Origin: Lacibacter cauensis
GTDB lineage: Bacteria > Bacteroidota > Bacteroidia > Chitinophagales > Chitinophagaceae
Direction of reading: 5' to 3'
Assembly (NCBI RefSeq): GCF_007830055.1
Contig: NZ_VLLE01000006.1
Coordinates: 248,001-312,000, forward strand
DNA: 64,000 bases
Shown here: positions 38,120-47,571 of the stretch, in pieces
Numbering within the stretch: the stretch's first letter is position 1
Layout: each line of letters opens with the position of its first letter
Translations under genes and position numbers: made by a program
The notes under the pieces: model-generated
Told to the model about the DNA's origin: nothing
What the model saw: only the letters and a program-made list of their open reading frames with translations
Database searches by the model: none

Positions 38120-38855
38120 TACTTACCCTGTTTAAAACGGTTACTGTAACAGGCTTTCCCTGTTTTGAAAATTCCTGGATGTATTCAATTAATGCATCAC
38201 GCAACAACACGCCTCTGTTTATTTGCGGAATTGTTTTGAGCATTTCACTGTTATCGCCACCATTCGCAACATAGTCCGAATTGGCAATGGTATATGTTGC
38301 CGACAAATCGAGGGGTTTCCCTGCAATTACTACATTCGTTGCTTTTCCATTTTTAATGCTCATGGTTATGCCTGCTAACGGCCAACCACCACGGCCTGCG
38401 ATATGATCTAAAAACTGTTTCAACACAGCACCTGATACTTTTTGTAAAATGATGATATTGTCAAACGGCATCATTTCAAATACCATTCCTCTTGTTATAT
38501 TACCGGCCTTTACATAAGGAATACGTATGCCACCATAGTTTACAAATGCGGCATCAATTTTTGTTTCATAATATTTCTCTGCTAAGGTTAACATTGCATC
38601 GGCCATAAAATCGCCCAGCAAACCTTCCGGTTGTCGTTTATCCATATCTACAGCAACCTTGCCAACAACCATATTCATGCTGCTGTTTACACTATCGGTA
38701 TAGGGTTGTAAAAAAGTAACGAACGATGAATCTTTAGCAGTGTTTGCAATTGTATACCCCTTGTATTGTACGGCAGCAGCCTTGTATGCAGGATTGCAGG
38801 CTGAAAAAAAGTAACTAAAAACCAGGAAACTGATCAGCGGGGTAATTCTTCTCAT
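38109..38855 (-). CDS. 5'-nucleotidase C-terminal domain lipoprotein
   Basis: The 248-residue protein has a lipoprotein signal (Cys20 in YFFSAC) and a single 5_nucleotid_C domain. This substrate-binding half of UshA-type nucleotidases is recognised by EGLLGDFMADAML, AAFVNYGGIR, MMPFDNII and the ANSDYVANGGDNSEML segment. It lacks any metal-binding catalytic residues. It is co-transcribed with the metallophosphatase gene (11-bp overlap). The two halves are likely to assemble, one lipid-anchored and one Tat-exported. Confidence 0.9.
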   Translation of the reverse strand: MRRITPLISFLVFSYFFSACNPAYKAAAVQYKGYTIANTAKDSSFVTFLQPYTDSVNSSMNMVVGKVAVDMDKRQPEGLLGDFMADAMLTLAEKYYETKIDAAFVNYGGIRIPYVKAGNITRGMVFEMMPFDNIIILQKVSGAVLKQFLDHIAGRGGWPLAGITMSIKNGKATNVVIAGKPLDLSATYTIANSDYVANGGDNSEMLKTIPQINRGVLLRDALIEYIQEFSKQGKPVTVTVLNRVSNAE

Positions 38856-38952
38856 GTACTCGTGTTAACTTTTGGAAGGTAGTTTTTTTTATACCTAGAA
38901 AAAAATGTTTTTACTGTGCTGCAGTAAAATTTTTATCCATTCCTGTTACCGG

Positions 38953-38960
38953 TATCTTTG
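38953..38960 (+). promoter_or_regulatory. -7 element of the FAD-dehydrogenase gene
   Basis: TATCTTTG matches TAnnTTTG exactly and lies 38 bp before the ATG at 38999. The -33 region is T-rich without a clean TTTG. Confidence 0.5.
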
Positions 38961-38998
38961 CAGCAAATCATAGTTTTTAGGTTAACTGCCTGACACAG

Positions 38999-40600
38999 AT
39001 GCAACAACAAATTACACTTCGTTTATTACCCTCTTTGGCTGCTGATTCTGCTGCCGTAAAAAAAGAAATTGCAGGTACTGCAGGAGTTTCGCCCGATGCG
39101 GTTATAGGCTATTACGTACACAAGCAATCAATTGATGCCCGCAGCAAACAAGCCTATATCAATCTTACTGTACAGGCATTTATTAACGAGCCTGTGCAGG
39201 AGCGACCGGCGATTGCCTTTACGTTTCAAAACGTACAGCATGCAGCCAAAAAAGTGATTGTTGTTGGTGCAGGACCCGCAGGTTTGTTTGCAGCACTCCG
39301 TTTACTTGAGCTTGGTATAAAACCGGTTATTATTGAAAGAGGAAAAGATGTGCGTGCAAGAAGAAGAGACCTTGCTGCTTTAAATAAACAAGGCGAAGTA
39401 AATCCTGAAAGTAATTATTGCTTTGGCGAAGGCGGTGCAGGTACTTATAGTGACGGCAAATTATATACACGCAGCAGTAAACGTGGAAGCATTGATCGTA
39501 TTCTTCAACTCTTTGTGCGCTTTGGTGCTGAGGAAAAAATATTGTACAAGAGTCACCCGCACATAGGTACCAATAAACTGCCGCACATTATTACGGCTAT
39601 GCGTGAGTTTATTATCAGTTGCGGTGGTGAAATTCATTTCGAAACCAAGCTCACCAATTTTATTACAGAGGGTAATACCTTAAAAGGTATCGAGATCAAC
39701 CATGCAGAAAAACTCTATGCCGATGCTGCAATCCTCGCTACCGGCCACAGTGCAAGAGATATATTTGAATTACTGCACAGCAATCACATCGCAATCGAAG
39801 CAAAGCCCTTTGCATTAGGTGTACGTATTGAACATCCACAGGCATTGATCGATTCTATTCAGTACCGTTGTCCGGTACGTAGCGAGTTTTTACCACCAGC
39901 TTCGTATAGTTTAGTAGAGCAGGTGCAAGGCAAAGGTGTATTTAGTTTTTGTATGTGTCCGGGAGGTATTATTGCGCCTGCTGCAACATCGCCCGGCGAA
40001 TTGGTGGTGAATGGCTGGAGCCCATCAAAACGAAACAATGCTTTTGCCAACAGTGGTATGGTTGTTACGGTTGATGCAAAAGATGCCTACCTCTATTTCA
40101 AAAAACAAAACCCAAAATCCAATCCTCAATTGCAAGAAGATGACCCTTTGCTGCTGATGAAATTTCAACAGACAATTGAACAAAAAGCATTTACTGCAGG
40201 TGGTGGTAAGTTTGTTGCACCTGCCCAGCGAATTGTTGATATGTTCGATAAAAAAAAATCCTCTTCCCTGCCCGATTGTTCCTATTTGCCGGGCATCAGC
40301 AGTACCGATCTTTCAACTGTACTGCCGGGGTTTATTTACGATGATCTGCGACTGGCCTTTAAAGTATTTGGCCAGAAAATGAGAGGCTATTTTACCAACG
40401 AAGCAATCGCTGTTGCTACGGAATCCAGAACCTCATCGCCGGTGCGTATTCCACGTAACAACGAAACGTTGCAGCATGTACACATCAATGGTCTTTACCC
40501 ATGTGGAGAAGGTGCGGGTTATGCAGGCGGTATTGTTAGTGCTGCGATGGATGGTGAACGTGTGGCATCGGTAATTGCTGCGGCTGTTGGTGCTGCTTAG
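38999..40600 (+). CDS. FAD-dependent dehydrogenase of the COG2509 type
   Basis: The 533-residue flavoprotein has a ~75-residue N-terminal alpha/beta domain and then the dinucleotide-binding motif VVGAGPAGLFAA (GxGxxG at 90-95). Family marks are NYCFGEGGAGTYSDGKLYTRS, CMCPGGIIAPAAT, and the closing GLYPCGEGAGYAGGIVSAAMDG. The cellular substrate of this widespread cytoplasmic family is not established. The gene stands alone between the divergent 5'-nucleotidase pair and the downstream ABC transporter genes (68 bp away). The start at 38999 agrees with an upstream -7 element. Confidence 0.88.
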   Translation: MQQQITLRLLPSLAADSAAVKKEIAGTAGVSPDAVIGYYVHKQSIDARSKQAYINLTVQAFINEPVQERPAIAFTFQNVQHAAKKVIVVGAGPAGLFAALRLLELGIKPVIIERGKDVRARRRDLAALNKQGEVNPESNYCFGEGGAGTYSDGKLYTRSSKRGSIDRILQLFVRFGAEEKILYKSHPHIGTNKLPHIITAMREFIISCGGEIHFETKLTNFITEGNTLKGIEINHAEKLYADAAILATGHSARDIFELLHSNHIAIEAKPFALGVRIEHPQALIDSIQYRCPVRSEFLPPASYSLVEQVQGKGVFSFCMCPGGIIAPAATSPGELVVNGWSPSKRNNAFANSGMVVTVDAKDAYLYFKKQNPKSNPQLQEDDPLLLMKFQQTIEQKAFTAGGGKFVAPAQRIVDMFDKKKSSSLPDCSYLPGISSTDLSTVLPGFIYDDLRLAFKVFGQKMRGYFTNEAIAVATESRTSSPVRIPRNNETLQHVHINGLYPCGEGAGYAGGIVSAAMDGERVASVIAAAVGAA

Positions 40601-40668
40601 TAGCAGGTCAATATTTTTTTCCGTGCTATCTTGTAACAAATGCCCTAACAGGCACTCTAATACATTGT

Positions 40669-41604
40669 ATGAGTACCATTTTAGAAATTCAGAACCTGAA
40701 GAAATATTTTTCTTCGCAAAAAGCTGTAGACGATATCAGCTTCTCCATTGAAAAAGGATCCATCTTTGGTTTGCTTGGTCCGAACGGTGCAGGTAAAACA
40801 ACATTGATCCGAATGATCACAGGTATCTTTTATCCTGACGCAGGTAATATTTTGCTGAATGGAAAGAAGTTCGATCCTGTAAATGATGTGATCGATATCG
40901 GATACATGCCTGAAGAACGTGGCTTGTACAAAAAAATGAAAGTTGGTGAGCAGGCCATGTACTTAGCCCAGCTGAAAGGCTTAAGCAAACAGGATGCTTT
41001 TGCGAAAGTAAAATTCTGGTTCGAACGGTTTGAAATGGGCAGCTGGTGGAACAAGAAAGTAGAAGACTTATCGAAAGGGATGGGACAGAAACTGCAGTTT
41101 GTAACAACAGTGCTGCACGAGCCCAAGCTCGTTATTCTCGACGAACCATTCAGTGGACTTGACCCCGTTAACAGCAATTTAATTAAAGACGAAATTTTCA
41201 ACCTTGCACAAAAAGGCACCACCATCATCTTCAGTACACACCGTATGGAACAGGTGGAAGAAATCTGTAATCATATTGTGCTTGTAAACAAAGGCAACAA
41301 AATTCTTGATGGCAGTGTAAAAGAAGTGAAGCAGCAGTTTAAGCAACATATTTTCAATGCTGAACTCGATAAACTTCCTGCAACGTTGCAGCATCCTTCG
41401 TTTACGATTGTAGAGCAAAAAGGGAATAACCTTGTATTAAAGATTAACGAAGGTTATCAATCGAACGATATTCTTCTGCATTTCATTAATCAGCAGAGTG
41501 TAGTTGTAGCCTACCACGAAATACTTCCTTCGCTTAACCAGATTTTCATTCAGCTGGTAGAAGGAACACCTAACTCACGCCAATTCCAAACAGTTACTGC
41601 TTAA
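40669..41604 (+). CDS. ABC transporter ATP-binding protein (NatA type)
   Basis: The 311-residue ATPase has Walker A GPNGAGKTT (37-45), signature LSKGMGQKLQ, and Walker B LVILDEPFSGLDP with the H-loop STHRMEQ. The C-terminal ~80 residues are the DUF4162-type extension found in NatA-like exporters. It pairs with the permease gene starting 9 bp downstream. NatAB-type systems export Na+ or drugs, but substrate is not readable here. Confidence 0.93.
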   Translation: MSTILEIQNLKKYFSSQKAVDDISFSIEKGSIFGLLGPNGAGKTTLIRMITGIFYPDAGNILLNGKKFDPVNDVIDIGYMPEERGLYKKMKVGEQAMYLAQLKGLSKQDAFAKVKFWFERFEMGSWWNKKVEDLSKGMGQKLQFVTTVLHEPKLVILDEPFSGLDPVNSNLIKDEIFNLAQKGTTIIFSTHRMEQVEEICNHIVLVNKGNKILDGSVKEVKQQFKQHIFNAELDKLPATLQHPSFTIVEQKGNNLVLKINEGYQSNDILLHFINQQSVVVAYHEILPSLNQIFIQLVEGTPNSRQFQTVTA

Positions 41605-41613
41605 ACTTATTAT

Positions 41614-42945
41614 ATGAATAAAATTATCATCATCATAAAACGGGAATATTTAACCCGTGTGCGTAACAAAACATTCCTGCTTTCAACTTTTTTACTTCCA
41701 TTGGTAATGATGGTATTTATTTTTGGCTCGGCCTATCTCGGTGCCAAATCCATCAAGCAATATAAAATTGCTGTAAAAGACGAAACAGGTTTATATACCA
41801 ACAAACTTAAAAACAGCGATGCGGCTTTTTATGCTTTTCCTGAAAATGCAAGCATGACTAATTACCGCAAAGAAGGTTACGACGGGCTGTTGATGGTATA
41901 TTCAAAAGATCGTACCAATGCCGATTCTGCACGATTGTATTCTGAAAAAGAATTAGGACTTGCAACCGACGAAGCTATTAAAAAACAATTGCAGAAAATT
42001 AATGAAGAACGTCTTTTGCTTGCAAAAGGTGTAAGCCGTGCTATTCTCGATTCAATTCACGCACAAAGCGAAGATGAAGATTTGCTCAACTATCGCTCCT
42101 ATAAAGTAACAGGCAGCGAGTTAAAAGAAGGCAATAAAAAACTCAGCAGTATTGTTGGTTTCATCAGTGGTATCATTATCTATATTACTCTGTTTATTTA
42201 TGGTGCATCGGTAATGCGTGGCGTAATGGAAGAAAAAACAAATCGTATTGCCGAAGTAATGGTGAGCAGTGTAAAACCATTTCAGCTGATGCTTGGAAAA
42301 ATTGTGGGCATTGCTGCAGTTGGTTTAACGCAGCTACTGCTTTGGATTATACTTATTGCGTTACTGATGACTATTCTTCCGATGATCATGTCGCCGGAAA
42401 TGATGCAACAAGCACAAAACGGTCAAGCTCTGCCGGATGGTTCTGCACAAGCAAGCAGTGCTGCCAACATGATTGCACAAAGCACAGGTGTAGATATTGC
42501 CGGGGCTAACTGGCTTTTAATTGTAGGCTGTTTCCTGTTTTATTTCCTCGGTGGTTATTTATTCTATGCATCGTTATTTGCTGCAGTGGGCAGTGTAATT
42601 AACGAAGATCCGCAAGAAGCACAATCGCTGATGCTGCCGATAACAATGCCGATCATTTTTGGTTTCATCATGCTTACATCAACTATACAAAATCCATCTG
42701 GACCGCTTGCATTCTGGGGAAGCATTATTCCGTTTACATCCCCAATTGTAATGATGGGACGCATCCCATCGGGTGTTCCTGAAAGTGTTCCTTACTGGCA
42801 ATTAGGTTTATCCATGTTATTACTGATTGCAGGCTTTTTCTTTACAACCTGGCTCAGTGCAAAAATTTACCGTACAGGTATTCTCATGTATGGTAAAAAA
42901 GCCAGTTGGAAAGAAATGATCAAGTGGGCTTTTAAGAAAGCATAA
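41614..42945 (+). CDS. ABC transporter permease (NatB/ABC-2 type)
   Basis: The 443-residue integral membrane protein has one N-terminal transmembrane segment (about residues 19-42), a large extracytoplasmic region (~45-180), and about five more membrane segments from ~185 to 430. The 'MRGVMEEKTNRIAEVMVSSVKPFQLMLGKI' region is the amphipathic coupling helix of ABC2_membrane_3 permeases. It is the partner of the ATPase encoded 9 bp upstream and ends at a strong hairpin. Confidence 0.92.
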   Translation: MNKIIIIIKREYLTRVRNKTFLLSTFLLPLVMMVFIFGSAYLGAKSIKQYKIAVKDETGLYTNKLKNSDAAFYAFPENASMTNYRKEGYDGLLMVYSKDRTNADSARLYSEKELGLATDEAIKKQLQKINEERLLLAKGVSRAILDSIHAQSEDEDLLNYRSYKVTGSELKEGNKKLSSIVGFISGIIIYITLFIYGASVMRGVMEEKTNRIAEVMVSSVKPFQLMLGKIVGIAAVGLTQLLLWIILIALLMTILPMIMSPEMMQQAQNGQALPDGSAQASSAANMIAQSTGVDIAGANWLLIVGCFLFYFLGGYLFYASLFAAVGSVINEDPQEAQSLMLPITMPIIFGFIMLTSTIQNPSGPLAFWGSIIPFTSPIVMMGRIPSGVPESVPYWQLGLSMLLLIAGFFFTTWLSAKIYRTGILMYGKKASWKEMIKWAFKKA

Positions 42946-42960
42946 AACATTCGCATAAAA

Positions 42961-42990
42961 GAAATCCCCCGGTAAATACCGGGGGATTTC
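42961..42990. terminator. Bidirectional terminator after the ABC permease gene
   Basis: GAAATCCCCCGGTA (42961-42974) pairs perfectly with TACCGGGGGATTTC (42977-42990); loop AA. A T-run follows on the plus strand. It also ends transcription of the minus-strand gene at 43004. Confidence 0.9.
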
Positions 42991-43003
42991 TTTTATTTAA
43001 AAC

Positions 43004-43399
43004 TTAAAAAGAATGAATGGTGATGGGCGATATCAGCGGTTCGTGTATTTCTTCTTCGGCTTCTACCACCTCAAATTCGATTTTTAGAACCAATCCTTCT
43101 TTTACCAGGATGGCTTCTTTTTTACTGGCACGATAACCAACCTTATCAATGATAATTGTGTGCTCGCCTACCGGCACATTGTTAATTTTAAAATTGCCAT
43201 TTGCATCGGTTACAATCTCTTTAAAGAAAGATGCTTTGCGGATTGTTGCGCTGAACGTTGTATTTGCCACAGGCTTTTTTGTTTCAGCATCAATGATGGT
43301 TCCTTGAACTGTACCTGTTTCGGTCCCTTTATCAGCAGTTGCATATGCACTAACCGAAATTCCAGTCATGAGGAGGGATGCAATCAATAGTTTCTTCAT
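43004..43399 (-). CDS. Small secreted carboxypeptidase-regulatory-like domain protein
   Basis: The 131-residue protein has a Sec signal peptide (MKKLLIASLLMTGISVSAYA) and one CarboxypepD_reg/SpaA-like beta-sandwich: GTVQGTIIDAETKKPVANTTF, then VTDANGNFKINNVPVGEHTIIIDKVGY. The same fold forms the N-terminal extension of SusC proteins, but here no barrel follows. The tail is acidic (VEAEEEIHEPL). It is a single-gene unit with no obvious partner. It is likely periplasmic or surface located; its role is unknown. Confidence 0.8.
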   Translation of the reverse strand: MKKLLIASLLMTGISVSAYATADKGTETGTVQGTIIDAETKKPVANTTFSATIRKASFFKEIVTDANGNFKINNVPVGEHTIIIDKVGYRASKKEAILVKEGLVLKIEFEVVEAEEEIHEPLISPITIHSF

Positions 43400-43581
43400 A
43401 ACAATGGTTTTGATGGTGATGATAAGAATTTAAAGTTACACGATCAGAACGAATTTGAACAAGGTTAAATAACAGCCACTACTGTTAAATTGTTCTGAAA
43501 ATCTTTCTGACGATCAAATCTACGAATTAAATCGTAAATAACAAGCCTGTACTCGCACTTCGATGAAGAAATTTTCTGTGC

Positions 43582-44526
43582 CTATTGTCCTAAAGGATTT
43601 TGTAGTGCAGCCTGAAACTCCTGCCAAATGTTTTTTGTAATTGCTACCGCAGGTAAAATATCGTCAAGCAAAGCGCTCACCTGGCCTATTTCGAGTTCTC
43701 CTTCTTGGAGGTTGCCTTCGAACATTCCTTTTTTGGCTCTTGCACGGCCGAGCAGTTGCTGCATTTCTTCCTTGCCTGCACCCCGTTGCTCTGCTTCCTG
43801 TACCTGTTTATAAAACTCGTTTTTAATTAAACGAACCGGGGCCAGTTGTTTTAAGGTAAGAACAGTATCGCCTTCATTGCTGTTGATGACTGCCTGTTTA
43901 AAATTGATATGACTGCTTGCTTCTTCGCTTGCAACGTACCTGCTACCTATTTGCACAGCATCGGCACCGAGCACCATCGCTGCCAGCATTTGACGGCCGG
44001 TAGCAATTCCGCCTGCTGCAATGATCGGAATATGTACAGCCTTTTTTACTGCAGGAATTAATACGAGGGTAGTTGTTTCTTCACGACCATTATGTCCGCC
44101 AGCTTCGAAACCTTCGGCAACCACAGCATCGCATCCTGCTTCTTGTGCTTTTAATGCAAACTTGCTGCTGCTTACCACATGCACAACCGTAATGCCGTGT
44201 TCTTTCAGTTTTGCAGTATATGTTTTGGGATTACCGGCGCTGGTAAAAACAATTTTTACGCCTTCTTCGATAATAATATTGATGTGTTGATCAAGATCGG
44301 GATACAGCAAGGGTACATTTACCGCAAAAGGTTTGTTGGTTGCAGCTTTACATTTTTGAATATGCTCCCGCAACACATCGGGGTACATACTGCCGCTTCC
44401 TAACACACCTAAACCACCGGCATTGCTTACAGCACTTGCAAGCCGCCAGCCACTGGCCCAGATCATCCCTGCCTGGATGATGGGTTTTTCAATACCGAAC
44501 AACTGAGTAATGCGGGTGGAAAACAT
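43582..44526 (-). CDS. Nitronate monooxygenase/FabK-like FMN oxidoreductase
   Basis: The 314-residue TIM-barrel flavoprotein starts at 44526 (MFSTRITQLFGIEKPIIQAGM), which matches family N-termini; a Met three codons earlier is possible. FMN- and active-site marks are AVSNAGGLGVLG, FAVNVPLL, VVAEGFEAGGHNG, IPIIAAGGIA and GADAVQIGSRYVASEE. Nitronate monooxygenases and enoyl-ACP reductase II (FabK) share these motifs. The length and GxEAGGH segment are compatible with either, so the substrate is open. It follows the nucleotidyltransferase gene by 16 bp and may be co-transcribed. Confidence 0.85.
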   Translation of the reverse strand: MFSTRITQLFGIEKPIIQAGMIWASGWRLASAVSNAGGLGVLGSGSMYPDVLREHIQKCKAATNKPFAVNVPLLYPDLDQHINIIIEEGVKIVFTSAGNPKTYTAKLKEHGITVVHVVSSSKFALKAQEAGCDAVVAEGFEAGGHNGREETTTLVLIPAVKKAVHIPIIAAGGIATGRQMLAAMVLGADAVQIGSRYVASEEASSHINFKQAVINSNEGDTVLTLKQLAPVRLIKNEFYKQVQEAEQRGAGKEEMQQLLGRARAKKGMFEGNLQEGELEIGQVSALLDDILPAVAITKNIWQEFQAALQNPLGQ

Positions 44527-44542
44527 AACAAGCAAATTAGAA

Positions 44543-45535
44543 TTAACCTAGGTCAATCTCCGTATTGTCGCCAATGTTCAAGCTTCTGGTCTCGCCTTTT
44601 ACTTCTGTATCGCTGCCAATTAAACTTTCTTCCAGTACAATATCAAACAGATCGGCATAGGAACCAATGATCGACTCTTTAATAATTGAATAGTTGATGG
44701 TGGTGTTATCGCCCACAGCAACGTTTGGACCAATAATGGAATTACGTATTTCGCAGTTTTTGCCGATGCTCACCGGTTCAACAATAATTACATTTTCAAA
44801 ACGGTGATCGGGAGAAATGGAAGTGCCGAATTTTTTCAGCAATGTTGCGTTCGATTCCAGCAACGAATCTTTATTACCACAATCGAACCAGTTCAACACT
44901 TTAAACGATTGAAAGGATGTGCCCTTTTCAATCATGCATTGCAATGCATCGGTTAAACTGTATTCATCCCGGTTTTTTACTCCCTCACGAAAATTCGCTT
45001 CCAGGCAATCGAACAACATCGAGGTTTCAATAATCTTGTAAATACCAACCAATGCCATGTTGCTTTTTGGTATATGCGGCTTCTCCACTACTTTATGGAT
45101 ACGCCCTTCTTCTTCCACTTCTGCCACACCAAAATTGCGGGGATCATCTACTTTCTTCACCGCTAGCATCGACACTTTACTTTGCAATACTTCTTTCACA
45201 TTGTACTCGCAAATGGTATCGCCCAGCACAATCATCACTTCATCGTTTTGTACTGCTTGTTTGGTAAGTAAAATAGCATGCCCTAAGCCTTGGCGCTCGC
45301 CTTGGTTCACAAACGTACTATTAATGGAAGGGAAGGTTTCTTTAATGTAGTCTTGGATTTTTTCGCCCAGGTAACCGGTAATAAAAATAAACTCCTGCAC
45401 ACCGGCTTCCTGTAACTGTTCTACAATAATGCTTAGCACCGTTTTTCCAGCAATAGGAATAAGGGCTTTGGGTTGAGTATATGTATGTGGCCGCAGTTTG
45501 GTACCTGCACCTGCCACAGGGATAATTGCCTTCAT
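44543..45535 (-). CDS. Sugar-1-phosphate nucleotidyltransferase with left-handed beta-helix tail
   Basis: The 330-residue protein has the nucleotidyltransferase signature GAGTKLRPHTYTQPKALIPI at residues 9-28 (Lys replaces the more common Arg of GTRL). It also has IIVEQL, FITGYLGEKI, GQGERQGLGHA-like motifs and VLGDTI (metal-binding Asp). The C-terminal part (from ~residue 245) shows hexapeptide repeats typical of a left-handed beta-helix, such as VSIGKNCEIRNSIIGPNVAVGD. It makes NDP-sugars from sugar 1-phosphates for surface glycans; whether it is dTTP/glucose, UTP or GTP specific is unclear. Confidence 0.88.
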   Translation of the reverse strand: MKAIIPVAGAGTKLRPHTYTQPKALIPIAGKTVLSIIVEQLQEAGVQEFIFITGYLGEKIQDYIKETFPSINSTFVNQGERQGLGHAILLTKQAVQNDEVMIVLGDTICEYNVKEVLQSKVSMLAVKKVDDPRNFGVAEVEEEGRIHKVVEKPHIPKSNMALVGIYKIIETSMLFDCLEANFREGVKNRDEYSLTDALQCMIEKGTSFQSFKVLNWFDCGNKDSLLESNATLLKKFGTSISPDHRFENVIIVEPVSIGKNCEIRNSIIGPNVAVGDNTTINYSIIKESIIGSYADLFDIVLEESLIGSDTEVKGETRSLNIGDNTEIDLG

Positions 45536-45660
45536 AATCTAATCGTAATCTGCTACCGAAGCGGCTAAAGTAGCACATTTTAACTGAACGAATGTAAGTT
45601 CATCTGCAAATACTGTTTATAAAATTTAGAAACGAATTAGGTATGGCGGCTGTTGTGGTT

Positions 45661-45668
45661 TATTTTTG
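45661..45668 (+). promoter_or_regulatory. Possible -7 element of glyA
   Basis: TATTTTTG fits TAnnTTTG. Transcription from here would give a leader of about 120 nt before the glyA ATG. I see no known riboswitch in that leader, and no good -33 element. Confidence 0.35.
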
Positions 45669-45795
45669 CCCCGCCAAACAGAACGTTTTTTGCTGGTGGT
45701 ACGGGCAGTAATGCTTTTTTCATCTCCTGTTGTGTCACTCACTTCGGCGTTTTGTTCTTCGGGCAGCAATCCATCAAATAAACGAACAACTACAC

Positions 45796-47076
45796 ATGCA
45801 AAGGGACACAGTCATCTTCAACCTCATCAACCAGGAACTTCAGCGTCAGCGTCATGGCATTGAACTTATCGCTTCAGAAAACTTTACCTCTCTGCAGGTA
45901 ATGCAGGCCATGGGCAGCGTATTAACCAACAAATATGCAGAAGGTTATCCCGGACGCCGTTATTATGGTGGTTGCGAAATTGTGGATCAAACCGAACAAT
46001 TAGCCATCGATCGGTTAAAAGAAATTTTCAACTGCGAATACGCTAACGTACAGCCACACAGTGGTGCGCAGGCAAATGCAGCTTTGTTAAGCGCTATCAT
46101 TCAGCCCGGCGATGCAATTCTTGGTTTGGATTTAAGCATGGGTGGACACTTAACACATGGTGCTGCTGTAAACTTCAGCGGCAAATTATACAAACCTCAT
46201 TTTTATGGTGTGGTTAAAGAAACCGGTTTGATCGATTACGAAATGCTTGAAACAAAAGCACGTGAGGTAAAACCCAAAGTGATCATTTGCGGCGCAAGTG
46301 CTTACAGCCGTGATTGGGATTATGTGCGCATTCGCAAAGTTGCCGATGAAGTAGGTGCTTTTGTGTGGTGCGATATGGCACACCCTGCCGGTTTAATTGC
46401 AAAAGGTTTATTGAGCTCTCCGTTTGAGCATTGCCATTTTGTAACATCAACTACGCACAAAACATTGCGTGGACCCCGTGGCGGCATCATCCTCATGCAC
46501 AAAGATTTTGAAAATCCATTTGGCCTGAAAGATGTAAAAGGCAACACCCGTATGATGAGTAATCTTTTAGATCTCGCTGTGTTCCCTGGTCAGCAAGGCG
46601 GACCATTAGAGCATGTGATTGCAGCAAAAGCAGTTGCCTTTGGTGAAATCCTCAGCGATGAGTTTACCGTTTATGCCAAACAAGTGCAGCTGAATGCGCA
46701 GGCAATGGCGGCTTCATTTGTAAAGAGAGAATATCAACTGATCTCCAACGGTACTGACAATCATTTGATGCTGATCGATCTTCGTAACAAAAACATCAGC
46801 GGTAAAAAAGCTGAAGGCGTTTTAGGTAAAGCTGATATAACTACGAATAAAAACATGGTTCCTTTCGATGATAAGAGTGCGTTTGTAACAAGCGGTATCC
46901 GTACCGGTGTTGCAGCCATTACATCACGTGGCATGAAAGAAGAACACATGGATTTTGTGGTAGATGTTATTGACCGCAGTTTAATGAATGCAGACGACGA
47001 AGCGATCCTTGCCGGCATCCGCAAAGAAGTAAATGCATTTATGGAACAGTTTCCTTTATACCCTGAATTAGGATAA
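45796..47076 (+). CDS. glyA: Serine hydroxymethyltransferase
   Basis: PLP enzyme that interconverts serine and glycine with tetrahydrofolate, supplying one-carbon units. The start at 45796 ([21 protein letters not shown]) gives 426 residues, the family norm. An earlier in-frame Met at 45730 adds 22 non-conserved residues. Motifs are [34 protein letters not shown], the PLP-lysine segment [13 protein letters not shown], and FPGQQGGP. It is divergent from the nucleotidyltransferase gene and 18 bp before the DUF4293 gene. Confidence 0.97.
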   Translation: MQRDTVIFNLINQELQRQRHGIELIASENFTSLQVMQAMGSVLTNKYAEGYPGRRYYGGCEIVDQTEQLAIDRLKEIFNCEYANVQPHSGAQANAALLSAIIQPGDAILGLDLSMGGHLTHGAAVNFSGKLYKPHFYGVVKETGLIDYEMLETKAREVKPKVIICGASAYSRDWDYVRIRKVADEVGAFVWCDMAHPAGLIAKGLLSSPFEHCHFVTSTTHKTLRGPRGGIILMHKDFENPFGLKDVKGNTRMMSNLLDLAVFPGQQGGPLEHVIAAKAVAFGEILSDEFTVYAKQVQLNAQAMAASFVKREYQLISNGTDNHLMLIDLRNKNISGKKAEGVLGKADITTNKNMVPFDDKSAFVTSGIRTGVAAITSRGMKEEHMDFVVDVIDRSLMNADDEAILAGIRKEVNAFMEQFPLYPELG

Positions 47077-47094
47077 GCTTAAAGTTTTTAAACA

Positions 47095-47505
47095 ATGATT
47101 CAACGCATACAAACCATTTGGTTATTACTGGCTGCAGCAGCGTCTTTTGCCAGCTTAAAGCTTTCGTTTTACAGTGGCAAAAAAGATGCAGTATTGTTTG
47201 AACAGTTAAGCGGCAGCACAGGAGGATTTCTTTTACTGGTGCTTTCTGTTGCAGTAGCATTACTGGCTGTTGTAAGTATTTTTTTGTTCAAGAACCGCAA
47301 ACTGCAGATGCGTTTAGCGTTGGCTGCACTCGTGTTGCAACTGGTTGTATTGTTTCTTTACATTCAACAAACAGCTGAATTTATAGAAGGCAATTACACA
47401 CTTACTTCTGTTTTCAGTTTTGTTGTACCGGTATTCTTTATTCTTGCAGTATTGGGTATTCGTAAAGATGAAAAACTGATCAAGAGCATGGATCGCTTAC
47501 GCTAA
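47095..47505 (+). CDS. DUF4293 family membrane protein
   Basis: The 136-residue protein begins MIQRIQTIWLLLAA, the signature of DUF4293, and has four predicted transmembrane segments (about 7-24, 42-62, 72-92, 104-122) with a short basic C-terminus. The function of this Bacteroidota-specific inner-membrane family is unknown. It is 18 bp downstream of glyA, so probably co-transcribed, and is followed by a strong terminator. Confidence 0.85.
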   Translation: MIQRIQTIWLLLAAAASFASLKLSFYSGKKDAVLFEQLSGSTGGFLLLVLSVAVALLAVVSIFLFKNRKLQMRLALAALVLQLVVLFLYIQQTAEFIEGNYTLTSVFSFVVPVFFILAVLGIRKDEKLIKSMDRLR

Positions 47506-47525
47506 AACTGCTTTCGTAATATCAC

Positions 47526-47551
47526 AAAGCCGTTGCAGAAGCAACGGCTTT
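47526..47551. terminator. Terminator after the glyA-DUF4293 unit
   Basis: AAAGCCGTTGC (47526-47536), loop AGAA, GCAACGGCTTT (47541-47551), followed by a T-run. Symmetric enough to serve the convergent T9SS-protein gene as well. Confidence 0.9.
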
Positions 47552-47571
47552 TTTGTTTCTATGTCCAACTA

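Noticed and set aside
43444-43500. TAACAG/CTGTTA inverted repeat as an operator
   Set aside because: Arms are only 6 bp, no promoter element is placed with it and no second copy was seen.
45669-45795. Riboswitch in the glyA leader
   Set aside because: The leader has no glycine-, folate- or SAM-riboswitch core that I can recognise and no terminator hairpin.
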